A stretch of 64,000 bases of DNA, taken from Hippophae tibetana (taxonomy: Eukaryota > Streptophyta > Magnoliopsida > Rosales > Elaeagnaceae). The notes beneath the pieces are model-generated. The model saw nothing but the letters and a program-made list of their open reading frames with translations. It had not been told where the DNA came from and made no database searches. This document shows, one piece after another, positions 26,795 to 41,411 of this stretch. Both the position numbers and the translations under genes were made by a program. Every line of letters starts with the position of its first letter. The first letter of the stretch is position 1. The stretch covers positions 73,082,449 through 73,146,448 of the forward strand of contig CM072810.1 of assembly GCA_037013495.1 (NCBI GenBank). Direction: 5' to 3'.

Positions 26795-29700
26795 CATTAC
26801 GTGTAGGGTTTTCTTGCTTATATAAGAAAACAACAACCTTTTGAAGGAGGAAGAACTAGTATAATTAATGAAAATATTTTTTACCAAGCTTTGTACTTTT
26901 CTTCCAATGTTTCATGATGGAATGCCTCGACTTGACACATCAAATGTAGGGATCTTTTTTTTTGGCATCAAAAGGTTTTGGTTTTACGGAATTAATGATG
27001 TTGTTTTCGTCTGTGGATTTCATTTCGTAGTTCTTTTTTAAATACTCATCTCTTAGTCTTGATCTTTATATCTACTCTCAATCAATCCTTGTTCTTCATA
27101 AAAAAATTGTAGGAAAAAAAAGAAGGATTCTATTGTTTACAATATTAAAAAAAAGAACATTTGATAAATGAGAGTTCCAATTTTACGAAGCCTTTACTTT
27201 TGACTCGGGTGTCGAAACTTTTAATATAATATATCAAATCGCACCTTGTAAAGGTTCCGGTAATCAGAGCATGGATTCCGAAGAAAATTATTTTTTGAAC
27301 TCAAATTCCACCATTACATCACCTACCGAGAGTTTAAAATTTTCATCGTACCTATTCCGTTTTTCTGGATTTCGGTTTTATTCAATGCCACCAAATGAGC
27401 GATGGAGTTACTCACCAAGAGTGTGTTTAAAAAGGTTCTAAAGTTCTTAATATCCAACAAATATTCTAAAGATCATAAAATATTCTGATGATCCTTTACA
27501 AGGGATATATTTGGAATATCAAATGGAAGAATTAATTTTGGAAGCAATTATTTTTGTTTTAATTAATTATACGACTTTATGTCTAGCGATTTTGTTTATA
27601 CTAAATTTTTGAATTTTATTTGTCTTATTTATCATATGTTTTTTATGCTTTTATTATTTACGGATAGATTAAGCACGTTTCACAACTAAATATTCCCACT
27701 AAGGTTGCATTACGTGTAGGGTTTTGTTGCTTATATAAGAAAACAACAACCTTTTGAAGGAGGAAGAACTAGTATAATTAATGAAAATATTTTTTACCAA
27801 GCTTTGTACTTTTCTTCCAAAGGTTCTTGATGGAATGCCTCCATTTGACACATCAAATGCAGTGATCATTTTTTTAGGCATCAAAAGGTTTTGGTTTTAC
27901 GGAATTAATGATGTTGTTTTTGTCTGTGGATTTCATTTCGTAGTTCTTTTTTAAATACTCATCTGTTAGTCTTGATCTTTATATCTACTCTCAATCAATC
28001 CTTGTTCTTCATAAAAAAATTGTAGGAAAAAGAAGATGGATTCTACTGTTTACAATATTAAAAAAAAGAACATTTGATAAATCATAGTTCCAATTTTACG
28101 AAGCCTTTACTTTTGACTCGGGTGTCGAAACTTTTAATATAATATATCAAATCGCACCTTGTAAAGGTTCCTATAATCAGAGCATGGATTCCGAAGAAAA
28201 TTATTTTTTGAAATCAAATTCCGTCATTTACATCACCTACCGAGAGTTTAAAACTTTCGTCGTACCTATTCCGTTTTTCTGGATTTCGATTTTATTCAAT
28301 GCCACCATATGAGCGATGTAGTTACTCACCAAGAGTGTGTTTAAAAAGGTTCTAAAGTTCTTAATATCCAACAAATATTCTCAAGATCATAAAATGTTCT
28401 CCTGATCCTTTACAAGGGATATATTTGGAATATCAAATGAAAGAATTAATTTTAAAAGCAATTATATTTGTTTTATTTAATTATGGGAATGTATGTCTAG
28501 CGATTTTGTTTGTACTAAATTTTTGAATTTTATTTGTCATATTTATCATATGTTTTTAATGCTTTTATTATTTACGGATAGATTAAGCACATTTCACAAC
28601 TAAATATCCCCACTAAGGTTGCATTACGTGTATGGTTTTCTTGCTTATATAAGAAAACAACAACCTTTTGAAGGAGGAAGAACTAGTATAATTAATGAAA
28701 ATATTTTTTACCAAGCTTTGTACTTTTCTTCCAATGTTTCATGATGGAATGCCTCGACTTGACACATCAAATGTAGGGATCTTTTTTTTTGGCATCAAAA
28801 GGTTTTGGTTTTACGGAATTAATGATGTTGTTTTCGTCTGTGGATTTCATTTCGTAGTTCTTTTTTAAATACTCATCTCTTAGTCTTGATCTTTATATCT
28901 ACTCTCAATCAATCCTTGTTCTTCATAAAAAAATTGTAGGAAAAAAAAGAAGGATTCTACTGTTTACAATATTAAAAAAAAGAACATTTGATAAATGAGA
29001 GTTCCAATTTTACGAAGCCTTTACTTTTGACTCGGGTGTCGAAACTTTTAATATAATATATCAAATCGCACCTTGTAAAGGTTCCGGTAATCAGAGCATG
29101 GATTCCGAAGAAAATTATTTTTTGAACTCAAATTCCACCATTACATCACCTACCGAGAGTTTAAAATTTTCATCGTACCTATTCCGTTTTTCTGGATTTC
29201 GGTTTTATTCAATGCCACCAAATGAGCGATGGAGTTACTCACCAAGAGTGTGTTTAAAAAGGTTCTAAAGTTCTTAATATCCAACAAATATTCTGAAGAT
29301 CATAAAATATTCTGATGATCCTTTACAAGGGATATATTTGGAATATCAAATGGAAGAATTAATTTTGGAAGCAATTATTTTTGTTTTAATTAATTATACG
29401 ACTTTATGTCTAGCGATTTTGTTTATACTAAATTTTTGAATTTTATTTGTCTTATTTATCATATGTTTTTTATGCTTTTATTATTTACGGATAGATTAAG
29501 CACGTTTCACAACTAAATATTCCCACTAAGGTTGCATTACGTGTAGGGTTTTGTTGCTTATATAAGAAAACAACAACCTTTTGAAGGAGGAAGAACTAGT
29601 ATAATTAATGAAAATATTTTTTACCAAGCTTTGTACTTTTCTTCCAAAGGTTCTTGATGGAATGCCTCCATTTGACACATCAAATGCAGTGATCATTTTT

Positions 29701-31361
29701 TTAGGCATCAAAAGGTTTTGGTTTTACGGAATTAATGATGTTGTTTTTGTCTGTGGATTTCATTTCGTAGTTCTTTTTTAAATACTCATCTGTTAGTCTT
29801 GATCTTTATATCTACTCTCAATCAATCCTTGTTCTTCATAAAAAAATTGTAGGAAAAAGAAGATGGATTCTACTGTTTACAATATTAAAAAAAAGAACAT
29901 TTGATAAATCATAGTTCCAATTTTACGAAGCCTTTACTTTTGACTCGGGTGTCGAAACTTTTAATATAATATATCAAATCGCACCTTGTAAAGGTTCCTA
30001 TAATCAGAGCATGGATTCCGAAGAAAATTATTTTTTGAAATCAAATTCCGTCATTTACATCACCTACCGAGAGTTTAAAACTTTCGTCGTACCTATTCCG
30101 TTTTTCTGGATTTCGATTTTATTCAATGCCACCATATGAGCGATGTAGTTACTCACCAAGAGTGTGTTTAAAAAGGTTCTAAAGTTCTTAATATCCAACA
30201 AATATTCTCAAGATCATAAAATGTTCTCCTGATCCTTTACAAGGGATATATTTGGAATATCAAATGAAAGAATTAATTTTAAAAGCAATTATATTTGTTT
30301 TATTTAATTATGGGAATGTATGTCTAGCGATTTTGTTTGTACTAAATTTTTGAATTTTATTTGTCATATTTATCATATGTTTTTAATGCTTTTATTATTT
30401 ACGGATAGATTAAGCACATTTCACAACTAAATATCCCCACTAAGGTTGCATTACGTGTATGGTTTTCTTGCTTATATAAGAAAACAACAACCTTTTGAAG
30501 GAGGAAGAACTAGTATAATTAATGAAAATATTTTTTACCAAGCTTTGTACTTTTCTTCCAATGTTTCATGATGGAATGCCTCGACTTGACACATCAAATG
30601 TAGGGATCTTTTTTTTTGGCATCAAAAGGTTTTGGTTTTACGGAATTAATGATGTTGTTTTCGTCTGTGGATTTCATTTCGTAGTTCTTTTTTAAATACT
30701 CATCTCTTAGTCTTGATCTTTATATCTACTCTCAATCAATCCTTGTTCTTCATAAAAAAATTGTAGGAAAAAAAAGAAGGATTCTACTGTTTACAATATT
30801 AAAAAAAAGAACATTTGATAAATGAGAGTTCCAATTTTACGAAGCCTTTACTTTTGACTCGGGTGTCGAAACTTTTAATATAATATATCAAATCGCACCT
30901 TGTAAAGGTTCCGGTAATCAGAGCATGGATTCCGAAGAAAATTATTTTTTGAACTCAAATTCCACCATTACATCACCTACAAAGAGTTTAAAATTTTCAT
31001 CGTACCTATTCCGTTTTTCTGGATTTCGGTTTTATTCAATGCCACCAAATGAGCGATGGAGTTACTCACCAAGAGTGTGTTTAAAAAGGTTCTAAAGTTC
31101 TTAATATCCAACAAATATTCTGAAGATCATAAAATATTCTGATGATCCTTTACAAGGGATATATTTGGAATATCAAATGGAAGAATTAATTTTGGAAGCA
31201 ATTATTTTTGTTTTATTTAATTATACGACTTTATGTCTAGCGATTTTGTTTATACTAAATTTTTGAATTTTATTTGTCTTATTTATCATATGTTTTTTAT
31301 GCTTTTATTATTTACGGTTAGATTAAGCACGTTTCACAACTAAATATTCCCCCTAAGGTTG
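26795..31361 (+). repeat. Dimer of 1827 bp, about 2.5 copies (units 30-34)
   Basis: Starts at 26795, 28622 and 30449 carry the same private set: GGTTTTCTTGC, CATGATGGAATGCC, and CAAATGTAGGGATC. The alternate members at 27708 and 29535 share CAAATGCAGTGATC and TTTTGTCTGTGG. Sequence agreement between dimer copies is almost complete by eye. Unit 35 (31362) resembles the second member but departs from it after the ORF-like part. Confidence 0.8.
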
Positions 31362-33769
31362 CATTACGTGTAGGGTTTTGTTGCTTATATAAGAAAACAA
31401 CAACCTTTTGAAGGAGGAAGAACTAGTATAATTAATGAAAATATTTTTTACCAAGCTTTGTACTTTTCTTCCAAAGGTTCTTGATGGAATGCCTCCATTT
31501 GACACATCAAATGGAGTGATCATTTTTTTTAGGCATCAAAAGGTTTTGGTTTTACGGAATTAATGATGTTGTTTTCGTCTGTGGATTTCATTTCGTAGTT
31601 CTTTTTTAAATACTCATCTCTTAGTCTTGATCTTTATATCTACTCTCAATCAATCCTTGTTCTTCATAAAAAAATTGTAGGAAAAAAAAGAAGGATTCTA
31701 CTGTTTACAATATTAAAAAAAAGAACATTTGATAAATGAGAGTTCCAATTTTACGAAGCCTTTACTTTTGACTCGGGTGTCGAAACTTTTAATATAATAT
31801 ATCAAATCGCACCTTGTAAAGGTTCCGGTAATCAGAGCATGGATTCCGAAGAATATTATTTTTTGAAATCAAATTCCGTCATTTACATCACCTACCGAGA
31901 GTTTAAAATTTTCGTCGTACCTATTCTGTTTTTCTGGATTTCGGTTTTATTCAATGCCACCATATGAGCGATGCAGTTACTCACCAAAAGTGTGTTTAAA
32001 AAAATTCTAAAGTTCTTAATATCCAAAAAATATTCTCAAGATCATAAAATATTCTCATGATCCTTTACAAGGGATATATTTGGAATATCAAATGGAAGAA
32101 TTAATTTTGGAAGCAATTATATTTGTTTTATTTAATTATGGGACTTTATGTCTAGCGTATCGTTTATACTAAATTTTTGAATTTTATTTGTCTTATTTAT
32201 TATATGTTTTTTATGCTTTTATTATTTACGGATGGATTAAACACATTTCACAACTAAATATCCCCACTAAGGTTGCATTACGTGTAGGGTTTTGTTGCTT
32301 ATATAAGAAAACAACAACCTTTTGAAGGAGGAAGAACTAGTATAATTAATGAAAATATTTTTTACCAAGCTTTGTAATTTTCTTCCATGGTTTCTTGATT
32401 TAATGCCTCGATTTGACACATCAAATGGAGGGATCATTTTTTTTGGCATCAAAAGGTTTTTGTTTTACGGAATTAATGATGTTGTTTTCGTCTGTGGATT
32501 TCATTTCGTAGTTCTTTTTTAAATACTCATCTCTTAGTCTTGATCTTTATATCTACTCTCAATCAATCCTTGTTCTTTATAAAAAAATTGTAGGAAAAAG
32601 AAGATGGATTGTACTGTTTACAATATTAAAAAAAAGAATATTTGATAAATCAGAGTTCCAATTTTACGAAGCCTTTACTTTTGACTCGGGTGTCGAAACT
32701 TTCAATATAATATATCAAATCGCACCTTGTAAAAGTTCCTATAATCAGAGCATGGATTCCGAAGAAAATTATTTTTTGAAATCAAATTCCACCGTTACAT
32801 CACCTACCGAGAGTTTAAAATTTTCATCGTACCTATTCCGTTTTTCTGGATTTCGGTTTTATTCAATGTCACCAAATGAGCGATGGAGTTACTCACCAAG
32901 AGTGTGTTTAAAAAGGTTCTAAAGTTCTTAATATCCAACAAATATTCTGAAGATCATAAAATATTCTGATGATCCTTTACAAGGGATATATTTGGAATAT
33001 CAAATGGAAGAATTAATTTTGGAAGCAATTATTTTTGTTTTATTTAATTATACGACTTTATGTCTAGCGATTTTGTTTATACTAAATTTTTGAATTTTAT
33101 TTGTCTTATTTATCATATGTTTTTTATGCTTTTATTATTTACGGATAGATTAAGCACGTTTCACAACTAAATATTCCCACTAAGGTTGCATTACGTGTAG
33201 GGTTTTGTTGCTTATATAAGAAAACAACAACCTTTTGAAGGAGGAAGAACTAGTATAATTAATGAAAATATTTTTTACCAAGCTTTGTACTTTTGTTCCA
33301 AAGGTTCTTGATGGATTGCCTCCATTTGACACATCAAATGGAGTGATCATTTTTTTAGGCATCAAAAGGTTTTGGTTTTACGGAATTAATGATGTTGTTT
33401 TTGTCTGTGGATTTCATTTCGTAGTTCTTTTTTAAATACTCATCTGTTAGTCTTGATCTTTATATCTACTCTCAATCAATCCTTGTTCTTCATAAAAAAA
33501 TTGTAGGAAAAAGAAGATGGATTCTACTGTTTACAATATTAAAAAAAGAACATTTGATAAATCATAGTTCCAATTTTACGAAGCCTTTACTTTTGACTCG
33601 GGTGTCGAAACTTTTAATATAATATATCAAATCGCACCTTGTAAAGGTTCCTATAATCAGAGCATGGATTCCGAAGAAAATTATTTTTTGAAATCAAATT
33701 CCGTCATTTACATCACCTACCGAGAGTTTAAAACTTTCGTCGTACCTATTCCGTTTTTCTAGATTTCGA
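31362..33769 (+). repeat. Units 35-37: mixed right-family monomers
   Basis: Three units of different subtypes without a clear local multimer. Unit 36 has the CATGGTTTCTTGATTTAATG subtype marker. The spacer just before it has a small deletion at GTCTAGCGTATCG (about 32151). Unit 37 has TTTTGTTCCAAAGG and GGATTGCC substitutions. Nothing else is seen in this stretch. Confidence 0.7.
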
Positions 33770-36700
33770 TTTTATTCAATGCCACCATATGAGCGATGTA
33801 GTTACTCACCAAGAGTGTGTTTAAAAAGGTTCTAAAGTTCTTAATATCCAACAAATATTCTCAAGATCATAAAATGTTCTCCTGATCCTTTACAAGGGAT
33901 ATATTTGGATTATCAAATGAAAGATTTAATTTTAAAAGCAATTATTTTTGTTTTATTTAATTATGGGACTTTATGTCTAGCGATTTCGTTTATACTAAAT
34001 TTTTGAATTTTATTTGTCTTATTTATTATATGTTTTTTATGCTTATATTATTTACGGATGGATTAAACACATTTCACAACTAAATATCCCCACTAAGGTT
34101 GCATTACGTGTAGGGTTTTGTTGCTTATATAAGAAAACAACAACCTTTTGAAGGAGGAAGAACTAGTATAATTAATGAAAATATTTTTTACCAAGCTTTG
34201 TACTTTTCTTCCATGGTTTCTTGATTTAATGCCTCGATTTGACACATCAAATAGAGGGATCATTTTTTTTGGCATCAAAAGGTTTTTGTTTTACGGAATT
34301 AATGATGTTGTTTTCGTCTGTGGATTTCATTTCGTAGTTCTTTTTTAAATACTCATCTCTTAGTCTTGATCTTTATATCTACTCTCAATCAATCCTTGTT
34401 CTTCATAAAAAAATTGTAGGGAAAAGAAGATGGATTCTACTGTTTACAATATTATAAAAAAGAACATTTGATAAATCAGAGGTCCAATTTTAAGAAGCCT
34501 TTACTTTTGACTCGGGTGTCGAAACTTTCAATATAATATATCAAATCGTACCTTTTAAAGGTTCCTATAATCAGAGCATGCATTCCGAAGAATATTATTT
34601 TTTGAAATCAAATTCCGTCATTTACATCACCTACCGAGAGTTTAAAATTTTCGTCGTACCTATTCTGTTTTTCTGGATTTCGGTTTTATTCAATGCCACC
34701 ATATGAGCGATGCAGTTACTCACCAAGAGTGTGTTTAAAAAAATTCTAAATTCTTAATATCCAAAAAATATTCTCAAGATCATAAAATATTCTCATGATC
34801 CTTTACAAGGGATATATTTGGAATATCAAATGGAAGAATTAATTTTGGAAGCAATTATATTTGTTTTATTTAATTATGGGAATGTATGTCTAGCGATTTT
34901 GTTTATACTAAATTTTTGAATTTTATTTGTCATATTTATCATATGTTTTTAATGCTTATATTATTTACGGATAGATTAAGCACATTTCACAACTAAATAT
35001 CCCCACTAAGGTTGCATTACGTGTAGGGTTTTGTTGCTTATATAAGAAAACAACAACCTTTTGAAGGAGGAAGAACTAGTATAATTAATGAAAATATTTT
35101 TTACCAAGCTTTGTACTTTTCTTCCAATGTTTCTTGATGGAATGCCTCGACTTGACACATCAAATGGAGGGATCATTTTTTTTGGCATCAAAAGGTTTTG
35201 GTTTTACGGAATTAATGATGTTGTTTTCGTCTGTGGATTTCATTTCGTAGTTCTTTTTTAAATACTCATCTCTTAGTCTTAATCTTTATATCTACTCTCA
35301 ATCAATCCTTGTTCTTCATAAAAAAATTATAGGAAAAAAAAGAAGGATTCTACTGTTTACAATATTAAAAAAAAGAACATTTGATAAATGAGAGTTCCAA
35401 TTTTACGAAGCCTTTACTTTTGACTCGGGTGTCGAAACTTTCAATATAATATATCAAATCGTACCTTTTAAAGGTTCCTATAATCAGAGTATGCATTCCG
35501 AAGAATATTATTTTTTGAAATCAAATTCCGTCATTTACATCACCTACCGAGAGTTTAAAATTTTCGTCGTACCTATTCTGTTTTTCTGGATTTCGGTTTT
35601 ATTCAATGCCACCATATGAGCGATGTAGTTACTCACCAAGAGTGTGTTTAAAAAGGTTCTAAAGTTCTTAATATCCAACAAATATTCTCAAGATCATAAA
35701 ATGTTCTCCTGATCCTTTACAAGGGATATATTTGGATTATCAAATGAAAGATTTAATTTTAAAAGCAATTATTTTTGTTTTATTTAATTATGGGACTTTA
35801 TGTCTAGCGATTTCGTTTATACTAAATTTTTGAATTTTATTTGTCTTATTTATTATATGTTTTTTATGCTTATATTATTTACGGATGGATTAAACACATT
35901 TCACAACTTAATATCCCCACTAAGGTTGCATTACGTGTAGGGTTTTGTTGCTTATATAAGAAAACAACAACCTTTTGAAGGAGGAAGAACTAGTATAATT
36001 AATGAAAATATTTTTTACCAAGCTTTGTACTTTTCTTCCAATGTTTCTTGATGGAATGCCTCGATTTGACACATCAAATAGAGGGATCATTTTTTTTGGC
36101 ATCAAAAGGTTTTTGTTTTACGGAATTAATGATGTTGTTTTCGTCTGTGGATTTCATTTCGTAGTTCTTTTTTCAATACTCATCTCTTAGTCTTGATCTT
36201 TATATCTACTCTCAATCAATCCTTGTTCTTCATAAAAAAATTATAGGAAAAAAAAGAAGGATTCTACTGTTTACAATATTAAAAAAAAGAACATTTGATA
36301 AATGAGAGTTCCAATTTTACGAAGCCTTTACTTTTGACTCGGGTGTCGAAACTTTCAATATAATATATCAAATCGTACCTTTTAAAGGTTCCTATAATCA
36401 GAGTATGCATTCCGAAGAATATTATTTTTTGAAATCAAATTCCGTCATTTACATCACCTACCGAGAGTTTAAAATTTTCGTCGTACCTATTCTGTTTTTC
36501 TGGATTTCGGTTTTATTCAATGCCACCATATGAGCGATGTAGTTACTCACCAAGAGTGTGTTTAAAAAGGTTCTAAAGTTCTTAATATCCAACAAATATT
36601 CTCAAGATCATAAAATGTTCTCCTGATCCTTTACAAGGGATATATTTGGATTATCAAATGAAAGATTTAATTTTAAAAGCAATTATTTTTGTTTTATTTA

Positions 36701-36785
36701 ATTATGGGACTTTATGTCTAGCGATTTCGTTTATACTAAATTTTTGAATTTTATTTGTCTTATTTATTATATGTTTTTTATGCTT
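33770..36785 (+). repeat. 3-kb segment, copy 1 (partner 38339-41354)
   Basis: It matches 38339-41354 at offset 4569 bp (five units). Shared variants are ATTATAAAAAAGAAC with GAGGTCC in the first unit, AGTCTTAATC in the second and TTTTTTCAATACTC in the third. Copy 1 differs at a few sites, such as TTTTAAGAAGCC versus TTTTACGAAGCC near 34490. The third unit of the segment is also the founder-like member of the following monomer run. Confidence 0.75.
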
Positions 36786-38670
36786 ATATTATTTACGGAT
36801 GGATTAAACACATTTCATAACTTAATATCCCCACTAAGGTTGCATTACGTGTAGGGTTTTGTTGCTTATATAAGAAAACAACAACCTTTTGAAGGAGGAA
36901 GAACTAGTATAATTAATGAAAATATTTTTTACCAAGCTTTGTACTTTTCTTCCAATGTTTCTTGATGGAATGCCTCGATTTGACACATCAAATAGAGGGA
37001 TCATTTTTTTTGGCATCAAAAGGTTTTTGTTTTACGGAATTAATGATGTTGTTTTCGTCTGTGGATTTCATTTCGTAGTTCTTTTTTCAATACTCATCTC
37101 TTAGTCTTGATCTTTATATCTACTCTCAATCAATCCTTGTTCTTCATAAAAAAATTATAGGAAAAAAAAGAAGGATTCTACTGTTTACAATATTAAAAAA
37201 AAGAACATTTGATAAATGAGAGTTCCAATTTTACGAAGCCTTTACTTTTGACTCGGGTGTCGAAACTTTCAATATAATATATCAAATCGTACCTTTTAAA
37301 GGTTCCTATAATCAGAGTATGCATTCCGAAGAATATTATTTTTTGAAATCAAATTCCGTCATTTACATCACCTACCGAGAGTTTAAAATTTTCGTCGTAC
37401 CTATTCTGTTTTTCTGGATTTCGGTTTTATTCAATGCCACCATATGAGCGATGTAGTTACTCACCAAGAGTGTGTTTAAAAAGGTTCTAAAGTTCTTAAT
37501 ATCCAACAAATATTCTCAAGATCATAAAATGTTCTCCTGATCCTTTACAAGGGATATATTTGGATTATCAAATGAAAGATTTAATTTTAAAAGCAATTAT
37601 TTTTGTTTTATTTAATTATGGGACTTTATGTCTAGCGATTTCGTTTATACTAAATTTTTGAATTTTATTTGTCTTATTTATTATATGTTTTTTATGCTTA
37701 TATTATTTACGGATGGATTAAACACATTTCATAACTTAATATCCCCACTAAGGTTGCATTACGTGTAGGGTTTTGTTGCTTATATAAGAAAACAACAACC
37801 TTTTGAAGGAGGAAGAACTAGTATAATTAATGAAAATATTTTTTACCAAGCTTTGTACTTTTCTTCCAATGTTTCTTGATGGAATGCCTCGATTTGACAC
37901 ATCAAATAGAGGGATCATTTTTTTTGGCATCAAAAGGTTTTTGTTTTACGGAATTAATGATGTTGTTTTCGTCTGTGGATTTCATTTCGTAGTTCTTTTT
38001 TCAATACTCATCTCTTAGTCTTGATCTTTATATCTACTCTCAATCAATCCTTGTTCTTCATAAAAAAATTATAGGAAAAAAAAGAAGGATTCTACTGTTT
38101 ACAATATTAAAAAAAAGAACATTTGATAAATGAGAGTTCCAATTTTACGAAGCCTTTACTTTTGACTCGGGTGTCGAAACTTTCAATATAATATATCAAA
38201 TCGTACCTTTTAAAGGTTCCTATAATCAGAGTATGCATTCCGAAGAATATTATTTTTTGAAATCAAATTCCGTCATTTACATCACCTACCGAGAGTTTAA
38301 AATTTTCGTCGTACCTATTCTGTTTTTCTGGATTTCGGTTTTATTCAATGCCACCATATGAGCGATGTAGTTACTCACCAAGAGTGTGTTTAAAAAGGTT
38401 CTAAAGTTCTTAATATCCAACAAATATTCTCAAGATCATAAAATGTTCTCCTGATCCTTTACAAGGGATATATTTGGATTATCAAATGAAAGATTTAATT
38501 TTAAAAGCAATTATTTTTGTTTTATTTAATTATGGGACTTTATGTCTAGCGATTTCGTTTATACTAAATTTTTGAATTTTATTTGTCTTATTTATTATAT
38601 GTTTTTTATGCTTTTATTATTTACGGATGGATTAAACACATTTCACAACTAAATATCCCCACTAAGGTTG
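35929..38670 (+). repeat. Run of three almost identical 914-bp monomers (units 40-42)
   Basis: Starts are 35929, 36843 and 37757. Reading the three copies against each other, I find differences only at the last part of the spacer (CACAACT versus CATAACTT, GCTTTTATT versus GCTTATATT). All three share TTTTTTCAATACTC, which replaces the usual TTTTTTAAATACTC and opens a 62-codon frame. A fourth close copy is unit 45 (40498). Confidence 0.85.
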
Positions 38671-41354
38671 CATTACGTGTAGGGTTTTGTTGCTTATATA
38701 AGAAAACAACAACCTTTTGAAGGAGGAAGAACTAGTATAATTAATGAAAATATTTTTTACCAAGCTTTGTACTTTTCTTCCATGGTTTCTTGATTTAATG
38801 CCTCGATTTGACACATCAAATAGAGGGATCATTTTTTTTGGCATCAAAAGGTTTTTGTTTTACGGAATTAATGATGTTGTTTTCGTCTGTGGATTTCATT
38901 TCGTAGTTCTTTTTTAAATACTCATCTCTTAGTCTTGATCTTTATATCTACTCTCAATCAATCCTTGTTCTTCATAAAAAAATTGTAGGGAAAAGAAGAT
39001 GGATTCTACTGTTTACAATATTATAAAAAAGAACATTTGATAAATCAGAGGTCCAATTTTACGAAGCCTTTACTTTTGACTCGGGTGTCGAAACTTTCAA
39101 TATAATATATCAAATCGTACCTTTTAAAGGTTCCTATAATCAGACCATGCATTCCGAAGAATATTATTTTTTGAAATCAAATTCCGTCATTTACATCACC
39201 TACCGAGAGTTTAAAATTTTCGTCGTACCTATTCTGTTTTTCTGGATTTCGGTTTTATTCAATGCCACCATATGAGCGATGCAGTTACTCACCAAGAGTG
39301 TGTTTAAAAAAATTCTAAATTCTTAATATCCAAAAAATATTCTCAAGATCATAAAATATTCTCATGATCCTTTACAAGGGATATATTTGGAATATCAAAT
39401 GGAAGAATTAATTTTGGAAGCAATTATATTTGTTTTATTTAATTATGGGAATGTATGTCTAGCGATTTTGTTTATACTAAATTTTTGAATTTTATTTGTC
39501 ATATTTATCATATGTTTTTAATGCTTATATTATTTACGGATAGATTAAGCACATTTCACAACTAAATATCCCCACTAAGGTTGCATTACGTGTAGGGTTT
39601 TGTTGCTTATATAAGAAAACAACAACCTTTTGAAGGATTAAGAACTAGTATAATTAATGAAAATATTTTTTACCAAGCTTTGTACTTTTCTTCCAATGTT
39701 TCTTGATGGAATGCCTCGACTTGACACATCAAATGGAGGGATCATTTTTTTTGGCATCAAAAGGTTTTGGTTTTACGGAATTAATGATGTTGTTTTCGTC
39801 TGTGGATTTCATTTCGTAGTTCTTTTTTAAATACTCATCTCTTAGTCTTAATCTTTATATCTACTCTCAATCAATCCTTGTTCTTCATAAAAAAATTATA
39901 GGAAAAAAAAGAAGGATTCTACTGTTTACAATATTAAAAAAAAGAACATTTGATAAATGAGAGTTCCAATTTTACGAAGCCTTTACTTTTGACTCGGGTG
40001 TCAAAACTTTCAATATAATATATCAAATCGTACCTTTTAAAGGTTCCTATAATCAGAGTATGCATTCCGAAGAATATTATTTTTTGAAATCAAATTCCGT
40101 CATTTACATCACCTACCGAGAGTTTAAAATTTTCGTCGTACCTATTCTGTTTTTCTGGATTTCGGTTTTATTCAATGCCACCATATGAGCGATGTAGTTA
40201 CTCACCAAGAGTGTGTTTAAAAAGGTTCTAAAGTTCTTAATATCCAACAAATATTCTCAAGATCATAAAATGTTCTCCTGATCCTTTACAAGGGATATAT
40301 TTGGATTATCAAATGAAAGATTTAATTTTAAAAGCAATTATTTTTGTTTTATTTAATTATGGGACTTTATGTCTAGCGATTTCGTTTATACTAAATTTTT
40401 GAATTTTATTTGTCTTATTTATTATATGTTTTTTATGCTTATATTATTTACGGATGGATTAAACACATTTCACAACTTAATATCCCCACTAAGGTTGCAT
40501 TACGTGTAGGGTTTTGTTGCTTATATAAGAAAACAACAACCTTTTGAAGGAGGAAGAACTAGTATAATTAATGAAAATATTTTTTACCAAGCTTTGTACT
40601 TTTCTTCCAATGTTTCTTGATGGAATGCCTCGATTTGACACATCAAATAGAGGGATCATTTTTTTTGGCATCAAAAGGTTTTTGTTTTACGGAATTAATG
40701 ATGTTGTTTTCGTCTGTGGATTTCATTTCGTAGTTCTTTTTTCAATACTCATCTCTTAGTCTTGATCTTTATATCTACTCTAAATCAATCCTTGTTCTTC
40801 ATAAAAAAATTATAGGAAAAAAAAGAAGGATTCTACTGTTTACAATATTAAAAAAAAGAACATTTGATAAATGAGAGTTCCAATTTTACGAAGCCTTTAC
40901 TTTTGACTCGGGTGTCAAAACTTTCAATATAATATATCAAATCGTACCTTTTAAAGGTTCCTATAATCAGAGTATGCATTCCGAAGAATATTATTTTTTG
41001 AAATCAAATTCCGTCATTTACATCACCTACCGAGAGTTTAAAATTTTCGTCGTACCTATTCTGTTTTTCTGGATTTCGGTTTTATTCAATGCCACCATAT
41101 GAGCGATGTAGTTACTCACCAAGAGTGTGTTTAAAAAGGTTCTAAAGTTCTTAATATCCAACAAATATTCTCAAGATCATAAAATGTTCTCCTGATCCTT
41201 TACAAGGGATATATTTGGATTATCAAATGAAAGATTTAATTTTAAAAGCAATTATTTTTGTTTTATTTAATTATGGGACTTTATGTCTAGCGATTTCGTT
41301 TATACTAAATTTTTGAATTTTATTTGTCTTATTTATTATATGTTTTTTATGCTT
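38339..41354 (+). repeat. 3-kb segment, copy 2 (partner 33770-36785)
   Basis: Second copy at offset 4569. It has its own changes: GGATTAAGAAC instead of GGAGGAAGAAC in the promoter block near 39636, and TGTCAAAAC instead of TGTCGAAAC in two units. The match ends near 41350, where the spacer reads GCTTTTATT instead of GCTTATATT. Confidence 0.75.
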
Positions 41355-41411
41355 TTATTATTTACGGATGGATTAAACACATTTGACAACTAAATATCCC
41401 CACTAAGGTTG

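Noticed and set aside
35920-36105. Antisense 61-codon frame (MMPKKMIP start), present in more than 30 units
   Set aside because: It recurs because the monomer recurs. It runs through the promoter-like block on the opposite strand, and one-base changes in the T-run change its start and extend it to 78 codons. No family is recognised and there is no independent sign of coding.
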